Shown in pieces: positions 18,207-27,534 of a stretch of DNA of 64,000 nt. The translations under genes were made by a program, and so were the position numbers. How positions within the stretch are numbered: position 1 is the stretch's first letter; each line of letters begins with the position of its first letter. The DNA is from Dechloromonas sp. HYN0024 (lineage in GTDB: Bacteria > Pseudomonadota > Gammaproteobacteria > Burkholderiales > Rhodocyclaceae): contig NZ_CP031842.1 of assembly GCF_003441615.1 (NCBI RefSeq), forward strand, positions 248,001 through 312,000. The letters are read 5' to 3'. Under the pieces are notes generated by a model. It searched no databases, was not told the DNA's origin, and saw only the letters and a list, made by a program, of their open reading frames with translations.

Positions 18207-18881
18207 TCAGTCCCCGAACGTCCGCAGCCCATCAAGATCCAGAATATTGATCCCGCCATATTCACTACGTACCAGCCCCGCATCTTCCAGCACCTTCAGC
18301 GCCTGATTGGCCCTCTGTCGGGAAACGCCGGCGAGATAGCCGAGTTCTTCCTGCGAGATTTGCAGCAGGCGGTTGGTGCCGGGGTAGAGCACGGGGTTGA
18401 AGAGGGCGGCGAGGCCGCGCGCGATGCGGGCGTCGGTGTCGAGCATGCGCTCGTTTTCTATCATGCCGATGAACTGGCCGAGGCGCTCGTTGAGCTGGGC
18501 GATCATGTAGCGGTTGAAGGGAATACTGTGGTCGAGCAGCCACAGGAAGGTGCTGCGGCTCATGAAGGCGACACGGGTTTCGCGCAGGGCCATGACGTCG
18601 TAGCGGCGCACTTCGCTTTTGAGCAGCGAGCCTTCGCCGAACCAGCCGCCGGTGCTGATGCCGGTCAGTGAGGTGGTTTTGCCGGTCGTCCAGTGGCTGG
18701 CCATTTTGCCCAGCCCGTCGATGACGCCCATCCAGTAGTCGACCGGTTCGCCCTTCATGCAGATGAAGGCGCCGGGCGCGAAGCTGCGCTCGAAGGTGCC
18801 GGCCAGCGCCTTGTTCATTTCCTCGGCGGTTAGCGTCGGCCCCCAGACGGAGGTGCGAAGGAGTTCTTCGGCGTTCTTCAA
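18207..18881 (-). CDS. Crp/Fnr-family transcriptional regulator
   Basis: The roughly 224-residue protein has an N-terminal cyclic-nucleotide-binding-like jelly roll (FAPGAFICMKGEPVDYWMGVIDG, core GAFICMKGEPVDYWMG; then GGWFGEGSLL) and a C-terminal HTH_Crp domain (LLQISQEELGYLAGVSRQRANQALKVLEDAGLV, recognition helix SRQRANQALKVL). FNR-type iron-sulfur cysteines are not seen. The start is probably the TTG at 18881, since the longer frame reads through intergenic sequence. It is divergent from the acyl-CoA synthetase/LIV operon and is a natural candidate to control it. Confidence 0.85.
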   Translation of the reverse strand: MKNAEELLRTSVWGPTLTAEEMNKALAGTFERSFAPGAFICMKGEPVDYWMGVIDGLGKMASHWTTGKTTSLTGISTGGWFGEGSLLKSEVRRYDVMALRETRVAFMSRSTFLWLLDHSIPFNRYMIAQLNERLGQFIGMIENERMLDTDARIARGLAALFNPVLYPGTNRLLQISQEELGYLAGVSRQRANQALKVLEDAGLVRSEYGGINILDLDGLRTFGD

Positions 18882-18894
18882 TTTATTTTCTCGA

Positions 18895-18912
18895 TTGTCT
18901 GCCGGATGACAA
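18895..18912. promoter_or_regulatory. Possible operator for the Crp/Fnr regulator
   Basis: An inverted repeat TTGTC-N8-GACAA lies 14 bp upstream of the regulator start, in the 175-bp divergent region shared with the acyl-CoA synthetase operon. Position and symmetry suit autoregulation by a Crp/Fnr dimer, but the spacing is wider than the classical CRP/FNR site. Confidence 0.3.
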
Positions 18913-19056
18913 TTATACGGCGGACAGGTGCATACACTGGCTCGCAAAGTGAGAGACTGTCCGGGTGCTGCAAGGTCTGTGTAAGGCAGCAGCCCCCACA
19001 ATGATTCAAACGAACGTTAGACCGCGGACAACGAGACGCGGCGGAGGAGACTAAGA

Positions 19057-21024
19057 ATGCCCACGCAGGCGAATTTCGCCGCGCTGGATGGTTTGCATAC
19101 CTTCCCGCGGCTACTGTTTCATCACGCAAGCATCCGGCCGAATGCGCCGGCCATGCGCGAAAAATATCTCGGTATCTGGCAGACCTGGACGTGGGCCGAC
19201 GTTGCCGAACGCGTCCGTGCGCTGGCCTGTGGGTTGTCTTCGCTCGGTTTCAAGCGTGGCGACAACCTGGCCATCATCGGTGACAACCGGCCGCATCTTT
19301 ACATGATGATGACGGCTGCCCAGTGTCTGGGTGGTGTGCCGGTGCCGCTGTATCAGGATGCCGTGGCCAACGAAATGCTCTTCGTCCTGCAGGATGCCGG
19401 CATTCGCTTTGTCGTCGTCGAGGATCAGGAGCAGGTCGACAAGATGCTGGAAATCAGCGATCAGGTCGGTACCCTTGAGCACATCATTTACGACGATCCG
19501 CGCGGCATGCGGCATTACACCCAGCCCTTCCTGCACGACATCCATGAACTCATGGAAATGGGGCGGATTCATGATCGCAACCATACGTCCTTCCTGAATG
19601 CGGAAGTCGAGCTCGGCCATTTCGACGACACCTCGGTCATGCTCTACACCTCGGGCACCACCGGCAAGCCGAAGGGCGTCTGCCAGACCCACGCGGCCTT
19701 CATCGCGGCCGCCCAGGGTGGGGTCCAGGTCGACAGGCTGGACGCCGATGGCGACATCCTTTCCTATCTGCCCATGGCCTGGGTGGGTGATCACCTGTTC
19801 TCCTACGCCCAGGCGCTGGTTGCCGGTTTCACCATCAATTGTCCGGAGTCTGGCGACACGGTCATGAGCGACCTGCGCGAAATCGGCCCGACCTGCTATT
19901 TTGCCCCGCCCCGCGTTTTCGAAAGCCTGCTGACCTCGGTGATGATCCGCATGGAGGACGCGGGCAAGATCAAACAGAAAATGTTCCACCACTTCATGGC
20001 CGTGGCCAAGCGTTGCGGTTCCGATATCCTCGATGGCAAGTCGGTCGGATTGGCTGACCGCTTCCAGTACTGGCTCGGCAACCTGCTGGTCTATGGCCCG
20101 CTGCGCAACGTTCTCGGCATGAGCCGCATCAAGGTCGCCTACACGGCCGGCGCGGCGATTGGGCCGGAGCTGTTCCGCTTCTACCGTTCGATGGGCATCA
20201 ATCTCAAACAGTTCTATGGACAGACCGAAACCTGCGCCTATGTCTGCCTGCAGCCGGATGGGCAGATCAAGTTCGATTCGGTCGGCCAGCCGGCGCCGGG
20301 CGTCGAGATCAAGATTGCCGACAACGGCGAGGTACTGGTCAAGGGGCCGATGCTGCTCAAGGAGTATTACAAGCGCCCAGATGCCACGGCCGAATCGTTG
20401 AATGCCGATGGTTACTTCATGACCGGCGATGCCGGCTTCCTCGATGAAGACGGTCACCTGAAGATCATTGACCGGGCCAAGGACGTCGGCAAGCTGACCA
20501 ACGGGGCGATGTTCGCGCCCAACTACATCGAGAACAAGCTGAAGTTCTTCCAGCATGTGAAGGAGGCCGTCTGTTTCGGTCACGACCGCGACATGGTCTG
20601 CGCCTTCATCAACATCGATGTCAGTGCCGTCGGCAACTGGGCCGAACGTCGCGGCATCGCCTACTCGGGTTACGCCGACCTGGCCGGCAAGCCGGAAGTG
20701 CTGGAACTGCTCCGTGAATGCGTCGAACAGGTCAATGCCGATCTGGTGCACGACAGCATGGTGGCCGACTCGCAGATTCATCGCTTCCTGGTCCTGCACA
20801 AGGAACTCGATCCGGATGACGACGAACTGACGCGGACGCGCAAGGTGCGTCGCAATTTCGTGGCTGAAAAATACAAGGTGCTGATCGATGCGCTCTATGA
20901 GGGCAAGGCGAATCAGTTCATCGAAACCGAGGTCAAGTTCGAGGATGGCCGGCGCGGCAAGGTGTCGGCCGACCTCAGTATCATCGATGCGAAGACCTTT
21001 CCGATCGTGAAAAAGGCTGCCTGA
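19057..21024 (+). CDS. AMP-dependent long-chain-type acyl-CoA synthetase
   Basis: The enzyme activates a carboxylic acid with ATP and CoA through an acyl-adenylate. The 655-residue ANL-superfamily protein has P-loop YTSGTTGKPKG near residue 197, YGQTETCAYVC (motif A5), and the hinge-containing YFMTGDAGFLDEDGHLKIIDR. The length and C-terminal extension match the FadD15-type group often placed with LIV transporters. The ribosome binding site is GGAGGAGAC (19043-19051), exactly complementary to the predicted small RNA at 5199-5260. It starts the operon with livG 2 bp downstream. The true substrate (fatty, branched or aromatic acid) cannot be read from sequence. Confidence 0.92.
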   Translation: MPTQANFAALDGLHTFPRLLFHHASIRPNAPAMREKYLGIWQTWTWADVAERVRALACGLSSLGFKRGDNLAIIGDNRPHLYMMMTAAQCLGGVPVPLYQDAVANEMLFVLQDAGIRFVVVEDQEQVDKMLEISDQVGTLEHIIYDDPRGMRHYTQPFLHDIHELMEMGRIHDRNHTSFLNAEVELGHFDDTSVMLYTSGTTGKPKGVCQTHAAFIAAAQGGVQVDRLDADGDILSYLPMAWVGDHLFSYAQALVAGFTINCPESGDTVMSDLREIGPTCYFAPPRVFESLLTSVMIRMEDAGKIKQKMFHHFMAVAKRCGSDILDGKSVGLADRFQYWLGNLLVYGPLRNVLGMSRIKVAYTAGAAIGPELFRFYRSMGINLKQFYGQTETCAYVCLQPDGQIKFDSVGQPAPGVEIKIADNGEVLVKGPMLLKEYYKRPDATAESLNADGYFMTGDAGFLDEDGHLKIIDRAKDVGKLTNGAMFAPNYIENKLKFFQHVKEAVCFGHDRDMVCAFINIDVSAVGNWAERRGIAYSGYADLAGKPEVLELLRECVEQVNADLVHDSMVADSQIHRFLVLHKELDPDDDELTRTRKVRRNFVAEKYKVLIDALYEGKANQFIETEVKFEDGRRGKVSADLSIIDAKTFPIVKKAA

Positions 21025-21026
21025 AC

Positions 21027-21809
21027 ATGTCCAAGAAAATAGGCGACGTCATTCTCGACCTGCAGAATATTTCCCTGCGCTTCGGCGGCGTCAAGGCGCT
21101 GACCGACATTTCCTTCAATGTCCGCCAGCACGAGATCCGCGCCATCATCGGCCCGAACGGCGCTGGCAAGAGCTCGATGCTCAACGTCATCAATGGTGTC
21201 TACCACCCGCAGGAAGGCAAGATCTTCTGGCACGGTAACGAGCGCAAGCGCATGGAGCCGCACATGGCGGCCCAGCAGAACATTGCCCGCACCTTCCAGA
21301 ATATCGCCCTGTTCAAGGGTATGACCGTGCTCGACAACATCATGACCGGGCGCATCACCAAGATGAAGGCCAACTTCCTTGAGCATGCGCTGTGGTTCGG
21401 CCGTGCCAAGAACGAGGAGTTGGAACATCGCAAGAAGGTGGAGGAGGTCATCGACTTCCTCGAAATCCAGCACATCCGTAAAACGCCGGTTGGTCGGCTG
21501 CCCTACGGCCTGCAAAAGCGCGTCGAACTCGGTCGTGCCCTGGCTGCAGAACCGTCGATGCTGCTTCTCGACGAGCCGATGGCTGGCATGAACGTCGAAG
21601 AAAAGCAGGATATGTGTCGTTTCATCCTCGATGTGAACGACCAGTTCGGCACCACCATCGTTCTCATCGAACACGACATGGGCGTGGTGATGGACATTTC
21701 CGATCGCGTCGTCGTCCTCGATTACGGCAAGAAGATCGGCGATGGCGTACCGGACGACGTTAAAAATAACGAAGACGTGATCAAAGCCTATCTGGGCGCT
21801 GGTCACTAG
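21027..21809 (+). CDS. livG: LIV-type ABC transporter ATP-binding protein (LivG)
   Basis: This is one of two ATPases of a branched-chain amino acid-type (HAAT) importer. The 260-residue protein shows Walker A GPNGAGKSS, Q-loop ARTFQNIALF, a LivG-type signature LPYGLQKRVELGRAL in place of LSGGQ, Walker B MLLLDEP and H-loop LIEHDMG. The ATG follows the acyl-CoA synthetase stop by 2 bp, and livH follows by 11 bp, so the transporter is tied to an acid-activating enzyme. The substrate may therefore be a carboxylate rather than leucine. Confidence 0.93.
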   Translation: MSKKIGDVILDLQNISLRFGGVKALTDISFNVRQHEIRAIIGPNGAGKSSMLNVINGVYHPQEGKIFWHGNERKRMEPHMAAQQNIARTFQNIALFKGMTVLDNIMTGRITKMKANFLEHALWFGRAKNEELEHRKKVEEVIDFLEIQHIRKTPVGRLPYGLQKRVELGRALAAEPSMLLLDEPMAGMNVEEKQDMCRFILDVNDQFGTTIVLIEHDMGVVMDISDRVVVLDYGKKIGDGVPDDVKNNEDVIKAYLGAGH

Positions 21810-21820
21810 GAGACGGGGAC

Positions 21821-22735
21821 ATGAATTTCTTTTTCGAAGTCCTGATCGGTGGTCTGCTGTCCGGCGTCATGTATGCGCTGGTGGCCCTCGGTTTCGTGAT
21901 GATTTACAAAGCCTCCGGCGTATTCAATTTCGCTCAGGGTGCCATGGTCTATCTGGCGGCGCTGTCGGTCGTCGGCTGCATGGAGAAGGGGGCGCCGCTG
22001 TGGCTGGCGATCATTCTCGCCTTCATCATCATGACGCTGTTCGGCATTGCGACTGAAAAGTTCGTTCTGCGCAAACTGGTCAATCAGCCGCCCATTGCGC
22101 TGTTCATGGCGACCATCGGTCTGGCCTTTTTCATCGAAGGTGTGGCGCCGATGATTTTCGGCAGCGAGCCGCGGGCGCTTGAACTGGGCATCGTCGACGA
22201 GCCGATTCCCTGGGTTCTCGACAACTGGAACATGGTCATTTCCAAGTTCGACCTCGTAGCCGCTGGTGTCGCTGCCGTGCTCGTCGCCACGCTCGCCCTG
22301 TTCTTCCAGTACACCCGCATCGGCCGGGCGCTGCGGGCGGTGGCGGACGATCATCAGGCAGCGTTGTCGATCGGTATCCCGCTGCAGAACATCTGGGCAA
22401 TCGTCTGGGGCGTGGCTGGCTTCGTGGCTCTGGTGGCCGGCATGATGTGGGGTGCCCGCAATGGTGTGCAGTTTGCGCTCACTTTCACGGCGCTCAAGGC
22501 ACTGCCTGTGTTGATCCTTGGCGGCTTCACCTCAGTGCCGGGCGCCATTGTCGGCGGCCTGATCATCGGCGCCTCCGAAAAGCTGGCTGAAATCTACATT
22601 CCACCCGTCATGCAGGACCTGTTTGGGGGCAATTTTGGCGGTATCGAAGGCTGGTTCCCTTACGTACTCGCCCTGCTATTCCTGCTCGTTCGCCCCGAAG
22701 GTCTCTTCGGCGAACGCCATATCGACCGGGTTTAA
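21821..22735 (+). CDS. livH: LIV-type ABC transporter permease (LivH)
   Basis: The 304-residue inner-membrane permease has about eight hydrophobic helices and the LivH hallmarks LIGGLLSGVMYALVALGFVM at the N-terminus, NFAQGAMVYL, and GRALRAVADDHQAALSIGI (the coupling region for the ATPase). It sits between livG and livM in an uninterrupted operon. Unlike the second LivH (36165), its frame is intact. Confidence 0.93.
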   Translation: MNFFFEVLIGGLLSGVMYALVALGFVMIYKASGVFNFAQGAMVYLAALSVVGCMEKGAPLWLAIILAFIIMTLFGIATEKFVLRKLVNQPPIALFMATIGLAFFIEGVAPMIFGSEPRALELGIVDEPIPWVLDNWNMVISKFDLVAAGVAAVLVATLALFFQYTRIGRALRAVADDHQAALSIGIPLQNIWAIVWGVAGFVALVAGMMWGARNGVQFALTFTALKALPVLILGGFTSVPGAIVGGLIIGASEKLAEIYIPPVMQDLFGGNFGGIEGWFPYVLALLFLLVRPEGLFGERHIDRV

Positions 22736-22747
22736 GGGAGAAAACAC

Positions 22748-23824
22748 ATGCTTTACCGTGAAGCCGGTCAATTCAAGACGACCTACGCCGCCGACCAGCA
22801 ACTGTTTCCGATCCGCCAGGACCGGATCGGGGTCATCACCCTGCTTATCGTTGCTTTTCTTGGGGTGCCGATGTTTGCCAGTGAATACTGGTTCTCGGCC
22901 ATCCTCATCCCCTTCCTGATCTTTGCTCTGGCGGCGCTTGGCCTCAACATCCTGACCGGTTACGCCGGGCAGTTGTCGCTCGGTTCGGCCGCCTTCATGG
23001 CGGTTGGTGCTTACGCCGCCTACAACTTCCAGTTGCGTATCGAAGGCATACCCATTCTCGTCTCCTTCGCTTTGGCCGGCCTGACTGCAGCCGGCGTCGG
23101 CATCCTGTTTGGCTTGCCATCACTGCGCATCAAAGGTTTTTATCTGGCAGTGGCGACTTTGGCGGCGCAGTTCTTTATCGTCTGGTGCCTGACCAAGTTT
23201 CCCTGGCTGTCGAACAATTCATCGTCCGGGGTCATTTCGACCCAGCAACTGATTTTCTTCGGCCATGAACTGAAGACCCCGGTCGAGAAATACCTGCTGG
23301 TCCTGTCCATCGTCGTTGTCCTCGCCCTGGCTGCCAAGAACATGGTCCGCTCGACGACGGGCCGAGCGTGGATGGCGGTGCGCGATATGGACGTGGCTGC
23401 CTCGGTGATCGGTATCAAGCTGATGCCGACCAAGTTGCTGGCCTTTGCCGTCAGTTCCTTTTACTGCGGTGTGGCTGGTGCCATGTACGCCTTCTGCTAT
23501 CTCGGCTCGGTCGAACCGGATGGCTTCTCGCTCGAAATGTCCTTCAAGATTCTGTTCATGATCATTATCGGCGGGGTTGGTTCGATCATGGGTAGCTTCC
23601 TCGGCGCGGCCTTCATCCTGCTGCTGCCCATCTTTCTTGATATTGCCCTGCCGTTCTTTGCCGATCTGTTCGGGCTGCCGTTTTCCAGCGCCACCGTGTC
23701 GCATATTCAAATTACGGTGTTCGGGGCGCTGATCATGTTCTTCCTGATCGTCGAGCCGCACGGGCTGGCCCGTTTGTGGCAGATCGCCAAGGAGAAGCTT
23801 CGCTTGTGGCCGTTCCCGCACTAG
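22748..23824 (+). CDS. livM: LIV-type ABC transporter permease (LivM)
   Basis: The 358-residue permease has a cytoplasmic N-terminal segment of about 35 residues followed by roughly nine to ten membrane segments. LivM motifs are LGLNILTGYAGQLSLGSAAFM, read as LNILTGYAGQLSLGSAAF, then PSLRIKGFYLAVATLA and GRAWMAVRDMDVAASVIGI, the EAA-like loop. GGGAG lies 7 bp before the ATG. It pairs with LivH at 21821. A GC-rich hairpin separates it from the binding-protein gene. Confidence 0.93.
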   Translation: MLYREAGQFKTTYAADQQLFPIRQDRIGVITLLIVAFLGVPMFASEYWFSAILIPFLIFALAALGLNILTGYAGQLSLGSAAFMAVGAYAAYNFQLRIEGIPILVSFALAGLTAAGVGILFGLPSLRIKGFYLAVATLAAQFFIVWCLTKFPWLSNNSSSGVISTQQLIFFGHELKTPVEKYLLVLSIVVVLALAAKNMVRSTTGRAWMAVRDMDVAASVIGIKLMPTKLLAFAVSSFYCGVAGAMYAFCYLGSVEPDGFSLEMSFKILFMIIIGGVGSIMGSFLGAAFILLLPIFLDIALPFFADLFGLPFSSATVSHIQITVFGALIMFFLIVEPHGLARLWQIAKEKLRLWPFPH

Positions 23825-23838
23825 GAATGACTGTGGTT

Positions 23839-23862
23839 CAAGCGGTGGGGCCCCGCCGCTTG
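23839..23862 (+). other. Intercistronic hairpin upstream of the binding-protein gene
   Basis: CAAGCGGTGGGG (23839-23850) pairs with CCCCGCCGCTTG (23851-23862), a nearly complete palindrome with one G-U pair. There is no U-run after it. Such hairpins between transporter genes often protect the downstream mRNA and raise binding-protein levels; that role is inferred from position. Confidence 0.5.
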
Positions 23863-23887
23863 TTGTATTAACTGGAGGAGACATTCA

Positions 23888-25209
23888 ATGATCAAAAAAT
23901 TCAAACCTGCTGTTGCCGTCGCTGCGGTATCCATGGCCATGCTGTCCCAGTTTGCCGTGGCTGCCGAAGAACAGTTCTTTCCGCTGATTGACTACCGGGT
24001 CGGTCCTTATGGCTCCAACGGCCAGGCCTTCTATGGTGGTTTCATCGACTACCTCAACTACGTCAACATCAAGGAAAAGGGCGTCAACGGCGTCCAGATG
24101 ACCTACGAAGAGTGCGAAACGGAATACAACAACGCCAAGGGCGTCGAGTGCTACGAGCGCCTCAAGAGCAAAGCTGCAAAGTCGGCCGGCCCGCTGCACA
24201 CGATGTCGACCGGCATCTCCTACGCCCTGATCGACAAGTCGGCTCAGGACAAGCTGCCCTTGGCCATGATGGGCTACGGCCGCACCGATGCGGTTGACGG
24301 CTCGGTCTTCCCCTACGCCTTCCCCTAGTGACGACGTACCAGATGCAGGCCTCGGCTATCGTCAAGTTCCTCAAGGACAAGAATGGCGGCAGCCTAGCTG
24401 GCAAGAAGATCGTTTATCTGTATCACGACTCGGCCTATGGCAAGGAAGCGATCGTTGCGCTGAATGCCGAAGCCTCGCTCAACAAGTTCGAGATGGTGCA
24501 GATTCCGGTTGCCCACCCGGGTAACGAGCAGGGCGCGCAGTGGCTCAAGATTCGCCAGGAAAAGCCAGATTTCGTTATTTTCTGGGGCTGGGGCGTGATG
24601 AACCAGACGGCGCTCAAGGCTGCCCAGAAGGTCGGCTTCCCGCGGGAAAAGATGATCGGTTCGTGGTGGACCGGTTCGGAAGAAGACGTCGTGCCGGCCG
24701 GCGATGCCGCCAAGGGCTATATGGCTGCAACGTGGAACGTCGCCGGGACGCAGGTGCCGGTCATCGCCGATATCGAGAAGGTGGTTTACGGTGCCGGCAA
24801 GGGCAATATGCAGGACAAGACGAAGATCGGGACCATCCTCTATAACCGTGGCGTATCCGCTGCCGTCCTGTCGGTCGAGGCCATTCGCAAGGGCCAGGAA
24901 AAATATGGCAAGGGCAAGGCACTCAATGGCGAGCAGACCCGCTGGGCGCTGGAAAATCTCAACATCACCGATGCCCGTCTGAAGACGCTGGGTGCCACCG
25001 ATCTGTTGCCGGAAATCAAGACCTCCTGCGACAACCACGAAGGCTCTGGCAAGGTGAAAATCCAGCAGTGGGATGGTGCCAAGTGGGTACCGGTGTCCGG
25101 TTGGATCGAGGGTAACAAGGGCCTCATCCACCCGCTCTTCCAGGCTTCTGCCAAGCAGTACGCCAAGGAAAAGGGCATCACGCCGCGCGATTGCTCCAAG
25201 GAAAAATGA
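23888..25209 (+). pseudogene. LIV-type ABC transporter substrate-binding protein, frameshifted
   Basis: A periplasmic Peripla_BP_6-type receptor of about 440 residues is split by one missing base. The first part has a signal peptide (AVAVAAVSMAMLSQFAVAAEE) ending at Ala-Ala and stops at 24328 after SVFPYAFP. The second part resumes at once with TTYQMQASAIVKFLKDKNGG. Four C at 24323-24326 should be five; adding one C gives FPLVTTYQMQ and a continuous protein. Both halves keep strong coding character, so either the sequence is in error or the break is recent. The ribosome binding site is GGAGGAGAC (23874-23882), complementary to the predicted small RNA. It belongs with livGHM and livF of this operon. 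Confidence 0.85.
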
Positions 25210-25279
25210 GACGTCAGGAGAAAAGGGTGGGGGCGCGAGCCCTCGCTCTTTCTCTCCGTCCCATGAATCGGACAGACTT

Positions 25280-26110
25280 ATGACCACACAAACTGCCGCT
25301 GCTGCGGTCGACAACTACCTGAGCATCAATAATATCGAGGTCATTTATGACCACGTGATACTGGTGCTCAAAGGGGTTTCGCTCAATGTGCCGAAAGGCA
25401 AGATCGTCGCCTTGCTGGGGGCCAATGGCGCCGGAAAGTCTACGACCCTGAAGGCGATTTCCAACCTCCTGCATGCCGAGCGCGGCGATGTGACCAAGGG
25501 TTCGGTCGAGTACAAGGGTGATCGCATTGATCAGCTGACACCTAACGAGCTGGTCAAGCGCGGCGTCATCCAGGTCATGGAAGGGCGGCATTGCTTTGGC
25601 CACCTGACCATCGAGGAAAACCTGCTGACCGGCGCCTACACGCGCAGCATTTCGCGGGCCGAGTTGAAGGACAGTCTGGAAAAGGTTTATCACTATTTTC
25701 CCCGCCTCAAGACGCGGCGTACCTCGCAGGCCGGCTACACCTCCGGTGGCGAGCAGCAGATGTGCGCCATTGGCCGTGCCCTGATGGCCAAGCCGGAGAT
25801 GATCCTGCTTGACGAGCCGTCGATGGGCCTGGCGCCGCAGATTGTTGAAGAGATTTTCGAGATCGTCAAAGACCTCAATTCCCGCGAGAACGTCAGCTTC
25901 CTGCTGGCCGAGCAGAACACCATGGTTGCCCTGCGCTATGCCGATTTCGGCTACATCCTGGAAAACGGGCGGGTGGTCATGGAAGGCAATGCGGAAGACC
26001 TGCGGACGAATGAAGACGTCAAAGAGTTTTATCTGGGACTCAGTTCGGCCGGGAGAAAGTCCTTCAAGGACGTAAAGCACTACCGTCGCCGCAAACGCTG
26101 GCTATCTTAG
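25280..26110 (+). CDS. livF: LIV-type ABC transporter ATP-binding protein (LivF)
   Basis: This is the second ATPase of the transporter, 276 residues. Motifs: Walker A GANGAGKST, Q-loop VMEGRHCFGHLT, signature YTSGGEQQMCAIGRAL, Walker B MILLDEPSMGLAP and H-loop LAEQNTM. An N-terminal extension (MTTQTAAAAVDNY) and a basic C-terminus (HYRRRKRWLS) go beyond the core LivF. The ATG at 25280 is chosen because upstream in-frame sequence runs through the end of the binding-protein gene. Confidence 0.93.
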   Translation: MTTQTAAAAVDNYLSINNIEVIYDHVILVLKGVSLNVPKGKIVALLGANGAGKSTTLKAISNLLHAERGDVTKGSVEYKGDRIDQLTPNELVKRGVIQVMEGRHCFGHLTIEENLLTGAYTRSISRAELKDSLEKVYHYFPRLKTRRTSQAGYTSGGEQQMCAIGRALMAKPEMILLDEPSMGLAPQIVEEIFEIVKDLNSRENVSFLLAEQNTMVALRYADFGYILENGRVVMEGNAEDLRTNEDVKEFYLGLSSAGRKSFKDVKHYRRRKRWLS

Positions 26111-26130
26111 TCGGTTGCAGTGCGCGTTCC

Positions 26131-26289
26131 ATGGCGGCGTTGTCGGCCGGCTTGTTGGCGGGAGCCAACGGCGCCGGTCTCCGTCTTGCCCTGAAACGCT
26201 ACTTTGCAACCGAGGACTATGCGCCTCGTGACCGGGAAACCCAAAATCTGAAGCGCCATGGGCAACCGCGAAAATACGGAGAAATTTGA
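26131..26289 (+). CDS. Possible small protein between livF and the ligase gene
   Basis: An in-frame ATG at 26131 gives 52 residues: an Ala/Gly/Leu-rich start (MAALSAGLLAGANGAGL) and a charged C-terminal half (YFATEDYAPRDRETQNLKRH). The stop ends 1 bp before the ligase start codon, which would couple translation. Codon use is mixed, no clear ribosome binding site is seen, and I recognise no family. It may be spurious. Confidence 0.25.
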   Translation: MAALSAGLLAGANGAGLRLALKRYFATEDYAPRDRETQNLKRHGQPRKYGEI

Positions 26290-26290
26290 A

Positions 26291-27520
26291 ATGAGCTATT
26301 ACGATCCGCTGGAAACCCGCGACCCGGACGAGCGCGAGGCTGATCTGATGGACAAGCTGGCGCGTCAGGTAGCGCATGCCAAGGAAACGACGCATTACTA
26401 TTTTCAGTCGCTGGCCGGGGTTAATCCTTTTGAGTGCGCGACGCGCGAGGCACTTGCGAAATTGCCCCTGACCCGCAAGCGCGATCTCATCGAATTGCAG
26501 AAAAAGACGCCACCCTTCGGCGGTCTCAATGCCTTGCCCCGACACAAGGCCAAGCGGGTCTTCGCATCGCCAGGGCCGATCTACGAAATGCAGGGCCGGG
26601 ACACAGATCCCTGGCGCATGGCGCGGGTACTATACGCGGCTGGCTTTCGCGATGGCGATCTGGTGCACAACTGCTTTTCCTACCATTTCACGCCGGGTGC
26701 TTTTCTCATGGAGGGCGGAGCCCGCAAGCTCGGCTGCGCTGTTTTTCCCGGCGGTACCGGGCAGACCGAGCAACAGGTCCAGGCCATGGTCGATCTCAAG
26801 CCGGAGGCGTATACCGGGACACCTTCCTTTCTTCGCATCATTGTCGAGAAGGCCGAGGAAATGGGCGCTGACATTGGCTCGCTGCGCAAGGCCTGCGTGT
26901 CCGGCGAGGCGCTGCCCGGGGTTACTCGCCAGTGGCTCGGCGAGCGCGGCATTACGGTACGCCAGTGTTACGCCACCGCTGACATTGGTGCCATCGCCTA
27001 CGAAACCGATGCGGAAGAGGGCATGGTTGTCGAGGAGGGGGTACTCGTTGAAATCGTCCGTCCCGGTACTGGCGATCCGGTCGAGCCGGGTGAAGTTGGC
27101 GAAGTCGTGGTGACCACCTTTGATCCCGATTATCCCTTGATCCGCTTCGCCACCGGCGATCTCTCGGCCATCCTGCCTGGTCGCTCCCCCTGTGGACGTA
27201 GCAACATCCGGCTCAAGGGCTGGATGGGCCGGGCTGATCAGACGACCAAGATCAAGGGTATGTTCGTCCATCCCGAGCAGGTGGCCCAGATTGCCAGCCG
27301 GCATCCGGAAATCCATCGCATGCGTCTGGTTGTCGACAATCCCGGCGGGCAGGACCGCATGGTCCTCCATTGCGAGATTGAGGCAGGACATGAGGTGCTC
27401 GACAAGGCCTTGGTGACCAGTCTGCGTGAGGTCACCAAATTGCGTGGCGAAGTGGCATTTATTACGCCGGGGGGCTTGCCCAACGACGGGAAGGTGATTG
27501 AAGATAGCCGGACCTATTGA
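26291..27520 (+). CDS. Phenylacetate-CoA ligase-like AMP-binding enzyme
   Basis: The 409-residue protein belongs to the PaaK branch of the adenylate-forming superfamily. It begins YYDPLETRDPDEREADLM, the PaaK-type opening, and has GEALPG, YATADIGAIAYE and RLKGWMGRADQTTKIKGMFV. PaaK enzymes make aryl-CoA thioesters, but the Ser/Thr/Gly-rich ATP loop is weak here (VFASPGPIYEMQG), so the acid activated is uncertain. The ATG at 26291 has GGAG 9 bp upstream. Position at the end of the acyl-CoA synthetase/LIV operon suggests uptake followed by CoA activation of an aromatic or aliphatic acid. Confidence 0.88.
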   Translation: MSYYDPLETRDPDEREADLMDKLARQVAHAKETTHYYFQSLAGVNPFECATREALAKLPLTRKRDLIELQKKTPPFGGLNALPRHKAKRVFASPGPIYEMQGRDTDPWRMARVLYAAGFRDGDLVHNCFSYHFTPGAFLMEGGARKLGCAVFPGGTGQTEQQVQAMVDLKPEAYTGTPSFLRIIVEKAEEMGADIGSLRKACVSGEALPGVTRQWLGERGITVRQCYATADIGAIAYETDAEEGMVVEEGVLVEIVRPGTGDPVEPGEVGEVVVTTFDPDYPLIRFATGDLSAILPGRSPCGRSNIRLKGWMGRADQTTKIKGMFVHPEQVAQIASRHPEIHRMRLVVDNPGGQDRMVLHCEIEAGHEVLDKALVTSLREVTKLRGEVAFITPGGLPNDGKVIEDSRTY

Positions 27521-27534
27521 GCCGGAAAATTGCC

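Noticed and set aside
19111..20799. 562-codon open frame on the minus strand inside the acyl-CoA synthetase
   Set aside because: Antisense shadow; the plus-strand product has all ANL motifs.
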